From: a virus
Direction: 5' to 3' (one strand)
Length of the DNA: 30,717 nucleotides
Virus record (IMG/VR): IMGVR_UViG_3300047476_000645
Span: 1-30,717 of that record
This document shows, one piece after another, positions 23,420 to 30,092 of the stretch (its first letter is position 1; the number at the start of each line of letters is the position of its first letter). The position numbers and the translations under genes are program-made. The notes under the pieces were generated by a model. It was not told where the DNA came from and searched no databases. It saw only the letters and a list, made by a program, of their open reading frames with translations.

Positions 23420-24264
23420 TAAATAAATGAAACAGCGGCGGCCCCACCTGCCTTACTTCCAAGAAAAGAACCAGCCGCACCAATAAGTCCACCCATCAAG
23501 CCACTGCTGGCCTGTGCGTTTGCGGTAGCCGCTTGCATCGCCATATTCTGATTTGCGGCAACAAGGTTAGCATTATACTGAGACTCTGGTTGGAGATATG
23601 CAGGGCCAAGGTTTTGGTTGTATTGCATTGACATACCCGCAAGACCCATCGGGGAAAGAGCAGACATACCGCTTTGAACAAGCGGAGACCCATACTGTTG
23701 GTATGCGTTTCCTGATATAGTCATATCGTTGCCGAGAACAGTGTTAGAGAACATTCTGGCTCTATCTTCACGCTGTAGACCCAATTGGTAACCGCCAAGA
23801 ACTTCCGCACCTATGCCACGATTAGTATTTCCAAGACCTCTGGCTGTAGCCGCCGCACGAGCCATCTGCTGTGCCTGTGTCTGCATTTCTGGCGTAAGAC
23901 CCATCCCAGCATCAAGGTCTGACATGGCCTGTGCCCTCATTTTGTTCTGAAGAGCCGCTCCACCTCCAAGACTAGCCTCATATGTCTGTCGAGAAGACTC
24001 TGCAATAGGTGTCAAAGCACCAGCAAATTCTCTACCATACTGGGACAGCAGAGCAGAACTATCGCCCATTACCTCTCTATAAAAACTCTTAAGGTTGTCT
24101 GCCTGTCCAAGCATCTGCTCCTTCTGCATTGCTTGCCACTGAGGTATGAGTCTCCGCTCTGCCTCCATCATTTGAGGAGCAAGGTCTATCTGTGCCCGAA
24201 TTGAGTCTGACATCTCCTTGTAGTAGTCACGAGGAGGCGGTGCTGAAACTTTTTTAGAACCCAT
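23419..24264 (-). CDS. Small ejection protein (T7 gp14-like by position), 281 aa
   Basis: The protein begins with a Lys/Ser/Pro tail (MGSKKVSAPPPRDYYKEMSD), continues as Gln/Met/Ala-rich helices, has the RAAATARGLGNTNRGIG stretch at about 135-151 that is common in podovirus internal virion proteins, and ends with a glycine-zipper-like hydrophobic segment (GLMGGLIGAAGSFLGSKAGG near 255-274) able to enter a membrane. These are traits of proteins released first through the tail to build the ejection channel. Its order before the 724-aa and 3558-aa proteins matches gp14-gp15-gp16 in T7. It lies 4 bases after the GNAT-like gene and overlaps the PP-loop gene as TAATG. Confidence 0.75.
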   Translation of the reverse strand: MGSKKVSAPPPRDYYKEMSDSIRAQIDLAPQMMEAERRLIPQWQAMQKEQMLGQADNLKSFYREVMGDSSALLSQYGREFAGALTPIAESSRQTYEASLGGGAALQNKMRAQAMSDLDAGMGLTPEMQTQAQQMARAAATARGLGNTNRGIGAEVLGGYQLGLQREDRARMFSNTVLGNDMTISGNAYQQYGSPLVQSGMSALSPMGLAGMSMQYNQNLGPAYLQPESQYNANLVAANQNMAMQAATANAQASSGLMGGLIGAAGSFLGSKAGGAAAVSFI

Positions 24265-24268
24265 TAGT

Positions 24269-24694
24269 TTATTTGTTTAAAAGATTGATGTATTTGTTTG
24301 AGATTTGTTTTGGTTCTTCAAATTGAAGCCCCCATTTCTTTTGGCTTTCCCAGTAAGGGTATCTCTTCTTAAAGTTTTCTACGAGCGTTTTTCTTCCTTC
24401 TTCTGTTGTTGCCACCCAATCCATAATACACAGTTCGTGTTTATGTTCTTCGTCCTTAGGAACTATTTCGTTAAACACAAAGAGAGTAAACTTGTCACCA
24501 TTAAAAGGTCTTTTGAGCGGGTACGCAACACCAACACCTACAATTTCATTGTTGTTGAAAACTAAAAACAAATAGTTAAAAGAAAAAGCCCAAGTCAGGT
24601 ACATCTTAAGGGTATCACCCTCAAACCCAAATGCTTCCCTTCTGCCTTTAGTTCTATTGGCGTTTATAAAGTCAATGACTTCCTCTTGTAGCAT
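24269..24694 (-). CDS. GNAT-like protein, 141 aa
   Basis: This is a small alpha/beta protein whose middle (YLFLVFNNNEIVGVGVAYP at about 41-59) looks like the paired beta strands of GNAT acetyltransferases, followed by a strand-helix unit (LCIMDWVATTEEGRKTLVEN) that resembles the GNAT helix before the acceptor site. The classic Q/RxxGxG/A acetyl-CoA loop is not obvious, so an enzyme role is uncertain. It lies between the tail fibre and ejection-protein genes, where several phages carry a small GNAT-like gene of unknown role. It overlaps the tail fibre stop as TAATG. The alternative is a structural chaperone or connector. Confidence 0.45.
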   Translation of the reverse strand: MLQEEVIDFINANRTKGRREAFGFEGDTLKMYLTWAFSFNYLFLVFNNNEIVGVGVAYPLKRPFNGDKFTLFVFNEIVPKDEEHKHELCIMDWVATTEEGRKTLVENFKKRYPYWESQKKWGLQFEEPKQISNKYINLLNK

Positions 24695-25920
24695 TATGAT
24701 ACACGGTAGCGAATGATTACGACACCGCTTGCTCCAGCAGAAGCACCTCTTCCGTTATAACCACAACCACCGCCACCACCACCGCCAGAGTTTGCAACAG
24801 GGGCACTAGCGTCACCGCCAGAGTTTGCTCCACGACCACCGCCATAGATGCCAAGGCCGGGATAATTGGTGTTTTGACCATATGTAGAGCCACCACCGCC
24901 ACCACCACCGCCATATCTCTGGAAAGACCCACTGATGGTAGAGCCTTGTCCTTCACCTCCAACGCCTCCTCCCAACCACATATAAGCCGAAGGGCCAGCC
25001 GCACCTCCGCCACCACCACCACCAGAACCAAAGTTTCCGTTCGTTCCAGCCTGTCCGCTACCAGAAGTTCCGCCAGCATATCCAGAGCCAGAGCCACCAC
25101 CATTTGCCGTGACTCCTCCAAAGGAGGATGCAAGTCCAGTAGTACCAACAACAACATCCATAGGTGCTGTGTTCCTAGTAATGTCTAAGAATCCAGTCTT
25201 TACATCACCACCACCACCACCGCCACCGTGAGGATTAAAGCCAGCACCGTTACCTCCACCGCCGACAATAAGATACTCAACCTTACCTTCAGCGTTTAGC
25301 GAGGGAGTGAATGTACCAGAAGCGGTAAAGGTATGAATCCTAAAACCGCTTATAGTTGTTACATTTCCCCCGCTTGCGTCAAAAGGGCTACCACCCACAG
25401 CCTTCCATTCAGTGCCAGAGTATACTTCGGCTTGGTCTAGTGTGCTGTTGTATCTGAGTTGACCAGCCACAGGAGTGGCAGGTCTCTGCACAGTAGTACC
25501 AACAGGAATCTTAATGGCTGTGTTTGTGTTAAACGAGGCAGGGCCAGTAACAGCAAAAGTACCACCTACCGTAGAGTTTCCAGTAACGATGTCGTTTCCA
25601 ATAACTTGGAAGTTTCCAGCGATGTCAACCTCACGACCAGAGGCAGGAGTGATAACGATATCAACTCCAGTCGCTCCTGTGATGGAAGATGTGTTAATTG
25701 GTAGGTTACTACCAAGAAGGCTTCCAGCGGTAACCTTCTTAAGTACACCGCCATCAGCGATGATAGTAGTATCATCAGCCGTCACGGTGTTGGTTGTCAT
25801 CGCAGGTTGTTCTACGATAGCACCGACAAGGAGAGCAGAAGAATCAACCAATTGATTGAGTCTTATAGCGTCTACCTGTTGACCATTTGTAAAGGTGTCA
25901 CCCTTTTGAATTTGTGCCAT
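24694..25920 (-). CDS. Tail fibre with glycine-rich tip
   Basis: Protein of 408 aa. The N-terminal part (about 1-135) is Thr/Ala/Val-rich beta-repeat sequence (VTADDTTIIADGG, GNFQVIGNDIVTGNSTVGG) typical of fibre shafts. A QRPATPVAGQLRYNSTLDQA...VYSGTEW segment lies at about 145-172, as in many tail fibres. From about 225 the protein is dominated by glycine runs (GGGGNGAGF, GGGGGGGD, GSGGGGGGGAAG) and ends in GVVIIRYRVS, matching the glycine-rich domain of receptor-binding adhesins, where poly-glycine II sheets hold exposed recognition loops. It should bind the host surface. The stop overlaps the GNAT-like start. Confidence 0.85.
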   Translation of the reverse strand: MAQIQKGDTFTNGQQVDAIRLNQLVDSSALLVGAIVEQPAMTTNTVTADDTTIIADGGVLKKVTAGSLLGSNLPINTSSITGATGVDIVITPASGREVDIAGNFQVIGNDIVTGNSTVGGTFAVTGPASFNTNTAIKIPVGTTVQRPATPVAGQLRYNSTLDQAEVYSGTEWKAVGGSPFDASGGNVTTISGFRIHTFTASGTFTPSLNAEGKVEYLIVGGGGNGAGFNPHGGGGGGGDVKTGFLDITRNTAPMDVVVGTTGLASSFGGVTANGGGSGSGYAGGTSGSGQAGTNGNFGSGGGGGGGAAGPSAYMWLGGGVGGEGQGSTISGSFQRYGGGGGGGGSTYGQNTNYPGLGIYGGGRGANSGGDASAPVANSGGGGGGGCGYNGRGASAGASGVVIIRYRVS

Positions 25921-25922
25921 AG

Positions 25923-27533
25923 TTATTTTTTACTCTGATTAGTTTTGAATTGGTTAATAGCGTAGATGTACGCAGACCTAATAGAAGGTCTAAGGTTTGT
26001 AGTACTAAACTTGAGTTGGATTCCTGTGCCAATCTTTCGGACAGGAACACGCCTTGCAGAGTCTTCAGTGACAGCCACTCCAAACTTGTCTGTGACGCTA
26101 ATTACATCTGGATTATAGACCTCGATGGTTGTTTCAATCTGACTGCCAGCGTCACAGACCATTTCTACTTCGGATGTGCTGAACCGTTTGTCACCAATAC
26201 TATCAAATGTGTACCTTCTTGTCTTAAGGATTCCGTTAATCTGGTTAGGAGTGAATGCCGAAGGATTAAGCGTTGTAGGAATGAAGAACGGAAGGATAGG
26301 CGTTCCTGTGCTAGGGCCATACTCATCCCAGTTCAGTTGCTCCATCAGGAAGAAACCTTGGTCTCCATCCATAGCGTAGAGCCTACGCTGATTGTCCTTC
26401 TTGCCTACGAGGAAAGAGAACACATCAAAGCCAGCAGGGTAAGTATCAACAGACTCCCACGCCTTAAGGATGAAATTGTACACCAAGATGGCGTTGTTAT
26501 CCTGAGAGTTGTCTAGAGGAACGGCAAGGTAGTACCTGTTATTCCAGTAGGTAGCAACCGCTCTATACGCATACTGCCTGTTAATTCTCTGAATGACATC
26601 GTCAATCGGAGAAGACATAGGGTCTGCAACCGTAAGAAGTCTGACGGACTCGTTAGAGCCTACGGCCTGAGGGGTAAGGAAGTAGACACCATTGTCAGAG
26701 AGGAAGATTACTCCTCCGTTAGCCTGAACAACGCTTCTCTTGGCGGAGCAACCAATGTCTGTAACGAGCGTCTTGATGAAAGATGTCGTACCAAGTGGGT
26801 CGCTTTCTGCGTATCTTCCAAGGCCGATGTTTACATAGAAGATGCTGTTACGCATTAGAACCAAGAACTCGTTAAGAGTCCAAGGAGCGACAGAAACAAC
26901 CTCATCGTTACCGCCTTCGTTGAATGTGAACGCATCAAGAGCGTCCCAATGGTTAGGCTCTAGGTAGTTGCTAACTGAAACAGTGTCACGGTTTCTTGCC
27001 GTGTTTGTTTCACCGTGATGCTTGCCAATAGCAACAAGTCTATTGGCGTAGTACATAAGCGATGTGCAGTTAGGAAACTCCACACCAGTACCACTGGAAG
27101 CAAGGGCGGTAACCCCTGTTCCAATATCCCACACTAGAGGTCGCTTAGAAAACCCTCTGGAGATGTATACCTTATCTACGGCTTGAATCACATCACAGCC
27201 GTCCTGCGTTGTGATAGTCTCGCCTACAGGGAAGTTAACCTTGATAGACAGTAGTTCCGTCTGAGGGTTGTAAGAATACAGACCGTCAGTAACTACGATT
27301 ACAAAAATCTCCTGACCTGTACCATTGATATACGAGCCACTTCCGTAGACCTGTTGCCCGACAAGGGCGATGGATGTCTTACGCTGTAGCCCCTTTCTGA
27401 CGGTGGCTACACCTCTATCCAGTCTGAAGTTCTGAGACTGAGACACAACGCCTTTAGGCAATGCAGAAGGATTGTCACGGCTGTTAAGCCCGACAAATCC
27501 TAGGTCTCCGTCTCTGACAACTTCACTGGGCAT
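25923..27533 (-). CDS. Tail nozzle/hub beta-propeller protein, 536 aa
   Basis: The N-terminus (GLNSRDNPSALPKGVVSQSQNFRLDRG at 15-41, split by family as 'N.r..p..L..g..v.a.N...r.g.l..R.G') and repeated blade-like strands (VYISRGFSKRPLVWD, NRDTVSVSNYLEPNHWD near 180, FLVLMRNSIFYV, LSDNGVYFLTP near 280) are typical of podovirus tail proteins that form the nozzle below the adaptor (T7 gp12 or P22 gp10 role). The C-terminal part is a beta-rich domain. It would seal or conduct DNA in the short tail. Start ATG at 27533 overlaps the end of a frameshifted mini-gene as TAATG. Three bases separate it from the tail fibre. Confidence 0.78.
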   Translation of the reverse strand: MPSEVVRDGDLGFVGLNSRDNPSALPKGVVSQSQNFRLDRGVATVRKGLQRKTSIALVGQQVYGSGSYINGTGQEIFVIVVTDGLYSYNPQTELLSIKVNFPVGETITTQDGCDVIQAVDKVYISRGFSKRPLVWDIGTGVTALASSGTGVEFPNCTSLMYYANRLVAIGKHHGETNTARNRDTVSVSNYLEPNHWDALDAFTFNEGGNDEVVSVAPWTLNEFLVLMRNSIFYVNIGLGRYAESDPLGTTSFIKTLVTDIGCSAKRSVVQANGGVIFLSDNGVYFLTPQAVGSNESVRLLTVADPMSSPIDDVIQRINRQYAYRAVATYWNNRYYLAVPLDNSQDNNAILVYNFILKAWESVDTYPAGFDVFSFLVGKKDNQRRLYAMDGDQGFFLMEQLNWDEYGPSTGTPILPFFIPTTLNPSAFTPNQINGILKTRRYTFDSIGDKRFSTSEVEMVCDAGSQIETTIEVYNPDVISVTDKFGVAVTEDSARRVPVRKIGTGIQLKFSTTNLRPSIRSAYIYAINQFKTNQSKK

Positions 27534-27641
27534 TACTTCGTGACGATAGACTCGTAGATAGACTTAATCTTTTCAGACCAGCGTGTGCCGACATAAAGGC
27601 CACCAAGGAAGGTGACCGTAGCGAGGATGAGTGTAATCATT
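27533..27641 (-). pseudogene. Mini membrane-protein gene interrupted by an apparent +1 frameshift
   Basis: ATG at 27641 overlaps the stop of the upstream 60-aa gene (AAATGA). In that frame the product starts MITLILATVTFLGG, a membrane segment, then goes off into PLCRHTLV and stops. One base over, at the run of G/C near 27599-27604, the reading continues LYVGTRWSEKIKSIYESIVTK and ends in TAA that overlaps the next start as TAATG. Joined, the product would be one membrane helix and a basic amphipathic tail of about 35 aa. Both ends keep the operon's overlap pattern, but the length (109 bases) is not a multiple of three. It may be a sequencing error, a decayed gene or programmed frameshifting. 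Confidence 0.45.
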
Positions 27642-27819
27642 TAGGTAGGGAAATCTTGAGTCTTTCGAGTTCAGTTTTGAGTTCGGCTTCGGTGGGCTTT
27701 GTGATGAGGGTCAGAGTGCCAAAGTACTTGCCACCACCAACAAACTCACGGTATCCAAGAGCCTTGGTATCTTTAACAAAGGCTGTCCAGCCGTTGGGAA
27801 TTTTTGTTTCAGTAGCCAT
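27637..27819 (-). CDS. Small hypothetical protein, 60 aa
   Basis: From the ATG at 27819 the product is MATETKIPNGWTAFVKDT and onward, 60 residues, with a short beta-like first half, GREFVGGGKYFG-like loop and a C-terminal helix (EAELKTELERLKI). The open frame reaches 27858, but those extra codons overlap the Tyr/Ser-rich gene and spell an Arg/Leu run that looks out of frame. It lies 5 bases after that gene's stop and overlaps the next mini-gene start by ATGA. Unknown function; location suggests a minor virion or assembly protein. Confidence 0.55.
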   Translation of the reverse strand: MATETKIPNGWTAFVKDTKALGYREFVGGGKYFGTLTLITKPTEAELKTELERLKISLPK

Positions 27820-27824
27820 AAAGT

Positions 27825-28643
27825 TTAGTAGTAGTAGTAACCGCCTGTGCCATCCCAATAGTAACTGTAAGTGCCATCATTGGTAATGTAGTCTCCGTAG
27901 TTTGCAGACACTACACCCTGATAGTAGTAACTATAAGTATTTCCGCTGAGTTGGTAGTAGTAGTCAATGGAAGACCAACTGCCATAAGTGAAGTAGTTAC
28001 CGCTACCGCTAGGAACTTCTGTCTGGCTTGAACCACCAGTAGAATCTGTTCCGATAAATGTCCCATCAGTCGCTTGAGAGTACCCATCTCTATTTGAGTA
28101 GTAACTACCAGACCCATCGTGGTAGTAGGAGTTTCCAGACCAATTCTCGTATGTAAACGAGCCTACAGGGGTAGAAATAGAACTGCTTCCAGAGTTACTG
28201 TCAGAGGTGATATAGTCTCCGTAAGGAGAGTAAGAACTGCTTCCAGAAGTATAATACGAACCAGAACCATCGTGGAAGTAATCGTAACTGTACGAACCGC
28301 TGGAGTAATCCGTTCCGTTAATAGTCACATACAAAGTTCCGCTACTAGAAAAAAACGACTGACCAGATGGCTTATATGAAACATCAAAAACATTAGCCCA
28401 GTCATAATAACTGCCACCAACTCCATCTGCCTTTAGGTAAACGCTACAAATTTGATTAGGAACAAATCCAACTTCTGAAAGATAGAAACTGCTACCGCCA
28501 TTGTCAGTAGGATACTCAATGCCAGTAAAGGTATTCAGGATAGTACCAGCCTCTGGAAGAGACGGAGACTCGCTTGAGCCGTCAACGGACATACCTCCGT
28601 TACCCCAAGACAGTCCAATAAGACTGAAAAGTCTGCCAAACAT
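27825..28643 (-). CDS. Tyr/Ser/Gly-rich repeat protein, 272 aa
   Basis: After a short N-terminus (MFGRLFSLIGLSWGNGG) and a beta-like domain to about residue 110, the protein becomes a degenerate Tyr/Ser/Gly/Asp repeat. The recurring pieces are DGSGSYY (twice, near 125 and 176), YGDYIT (twice, near 142 and 247) and endings such as YSYYWDGTGGYYYY. The spacing of the aromatic pairs suggests repeated short beta hairpins. Such composition fits a surface appendage, decoration or adhesive virion protein. It sits between the small 101-aa protein and the nozzle gene, with a TGATG overlap at its start. I do not recognise a family. Confidence 0.65.
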   Translation of the reverse strand: MFGRLFSLIGLSWGNGGMSVDGSSESPSLPEAGTILNTFTGIEYPTDNGGSSFYLSEVGFVPNQICSVYLKADGVGGSYYDWANVFDVSYKPSGQSFFSSSGTLYVTINGTDYSSGSYSYDYFHDGSGSYYTSGSSSYSPYGDYITSDSNSGSSSISTPVGSFTYENWSGNSYYHDGSGSYYSNRDGYSQATDGTFIGTDSTGGSSQTEVPSGSGNYFTYGSWSSIDYYYQLSGNTYSYYYQGVVSANYGDYITNDGTYSYYWDGTGGYYYY

Positions 28644-28948
28644 CAGACAGAGCCGACAGCAAGATGGGCAATAGAGCCAGCAGTATCCGAACGAAGAAGA
28701 ACCGTGCCGTTATAATTCTCAACGGAGATGGTCTGGTTCGGGGGAATGAAAAGACCAGCAGAGCCAGTCGTGTCAAAGATGACTTCAAGGGTAGCCGTAG
28801 AAGACTTGTTCTGGATGGCTACGATAACTCTACGCTCAGGAAGAACTCTAGGGCCAAGCACCGAAGCAAACGATGTGGTCATAGTGATGTCCGAGTGGGA
28901 CATCTTCCGCAGAGCGGGAGTAGAGAAGGATGTGTAGGATAGCGACAT
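28643..28948 (-). CDS. Small beta-rich virion-type protein, 101 aa
   Basis: The protein is likely a beta sandwich: alternating strands such as RRVIVAIQNKSSTATLEVIF (about 39-58), then GLFIPPNQTISVENYNGTVLL (66-86, quoted as family-like 'i.Pg....e.y.G.i.l') and a final hydrophobic strand. This 'non-specific jelly-roll' pattern is common in small phage head or tail decoration proteins. No signal peptide or membrane segment. It lies between the adaptor gene and the Tyr/Ser-rich gene with 1-base overlaps on both sides (TAATG and TGATG), so it is tightly coupled to them. Confidence 0.6.
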   Translation of the reverse strand: MSLSYTSFSTPALRKMSHSDITMTTSFASVLGPRVLPERRVIVAIQNKSSTATLEVIFDTTGSAGLFIPPNQTISVENYNGTVLLRSDTAGSIAHLAVGSV

Positions 28949-29721
28949 TAGGAGTAGGGATTAATGAATCTGATTTTAGATGTTTGGTTCTGCTGTCTAG
29001 CAATCTTGTCTACTTCAACAGCAAGTCTTTCGTTAGCCTTGGCCTCGATAGCACCAGCCTCTTGTACGAGGTTTTCAGAAGCGAACCAATTAGCCGCACT
29101 TCCCCAAGACAGGTAATGTGCAAAAATGTAAGGGATATTTACCTTCTGCCAACTGGCAGGGTGAGTTGTAGGACTATTTCCAGCGACAGTGGAGTTTACA
29201 ACACAGGTGTAAAAATTACCACTATGTGGCTTCCCAGAAACTGGAAGGTATGTACCTGTTCCAGAACCAGAGTCAAAATAGACCTGTGAACCTTGGTAAT
29301 ATACGACTGAAGGGTTGTACAAGTCGCCGACCAAAGCAGGACATTTAATTCTATAATGATACCATCCATCGGCTAGTATTCGGTTTTGTACAATAACCTT
29401 TGTGGTAGTACCATCATTGTAAAGGTCATATCCAAGGTCTGTTACCCTAGTGCTTGACTGAGGGTTCTTGTTAAAAACGCCAAGTACTTCCCCAGCGTCT
29501 GAAGGTAAAGTGAACGAAACAACATTGTTTGTATCAATGCTGGTCGTGAATTGTGCTAGTCTGCAAAGGTCGGGCCACTCGTCTTGCTCCCACGCTTCAC
29601 GCAATCTAGCGTTAGCGAAATCTCTGAATTGACCAAAGGTTTCGTCATTAATGTTATGTCTGTCGTTGCCGCTGTATTGCAGGGCTTCAAACAGTATTTG
29701 TGAAAAATCGGTAGTACGCAT
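28948..29721 (-). CDS. Head-tail adaptor protein with inserted carbohydrate-binding-like segment
   Basis: Adaptor of 257 aa. The N-terminal helices (FGQFRDFANARLREAWEQDE at about 30-49, then WPDLCRL) and the C-terminal helices (LVQEAGAIEAKANERLAVEV near 218-237) match podovirus adaptors that join portal to nozzle. Between them, about 138-195, is a segment (YYQGSQVYFD, then GNFYTCVVNSTVAGNSP and WQKV) with the Y..G..V....Y.......G..P.....W..V pattern of small carbohydrate-binding modules of the chitin-binding type. That insert could face outward and stick to host glycans; this is inference. Overlaps neighbours by one base on each side (TAATG). Confidence 0.72.
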   Translation of the reverse strand: MRTTDFSQILFEALQYSGNDRHNINDETFGQFRDFANARLREAWEQDEWPDLCRLAQFTTSIDTNNVVSFTLPSDAGEVLGVFNKNPQSSTRVTDLGYDLYNDGTTTKVIVQNRILADGWYHYRIKCPALVGDLYNPSVVYYQGSQVYFDSGSGTGTYLPVSGKPHSGNFYTCVVNSTVAGNSPTTHPASWQKVNIPYIFAHYLSWGSAANWFASENLVQEAGAIEAKANERLAVEVDKIARQQNQTSKIRFINPYS

Positions 29722-30086
29722 TATACTTGGTAACCATCCGCTGTGAAGATAGTTCCTTGAACTACCGTCTTCTTACAATAATTGCGGACAGCGAGTTCGG
29801 GATTATCACGCAGGAATTCTTTCATAAACTGCTTATCCTTCCAGCATTCATACCCTAATCGCTGTCCCCAATAGTGATAGGCATCGGCAGGGATTTCAGC
29901 AACCTTTCTGCCTAAACCTTTGACATCGTGAGCCTCGTGAGTGTGCCCAAAATGGGCAATCTGCTTGGCTTCTGCACGAGCAACAGACTCACGCATCCGC
30001 CAGCCATTGATAAGTTCCCTTTCCATTTCCTTATGGAGATGGGCTGGAATTAACTCGACCAATGACTGAACGAATGCGTCAGCCAC
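29721..30086 (-). CDS. Hypothetical protein next to the capsid gene, 121 aa (GTG start)
   Basis: The start codon is GTG at 30086, 6 bases after the capsid stop. The product is helical with a central HFGHTHEAHDVKGLGRKVAE (47-66), then AYHYWGQRLGYECWKDKQFMKEF. From memory, similar small proteins with 'HT.EA.DV.GLG......Y.YW....G..CW.D..F...F' lie beside capsid genes in other environmental podoviruses, but no function is established. The His/Trp/Cys-rich centre could bind metal. It overlaps the adaptor start as TAATG. Confidence 0.65.
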   Translation of the reverse strand: MADAFVQSLVELIPAHLHKEMERELINGWRMRESVARAEAKQIAHFGHTHEAHDVKGLGRKVAEIPADAYHYWGQRLGYECWKDKQFMKEFLRDNPELAVRNYCKKTVVQGTIFTADGYQV

Positions 30087-30092
30087 TATTGC

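Noticed and set aside
24717-25260. CRISPR or tandem-repeat array suggested by recurring CCACCGCCACC units
   Set aside because: The repeats are glycine codons (GGN) of the tail fibre read on the other strand, without equal spacing or spacers.
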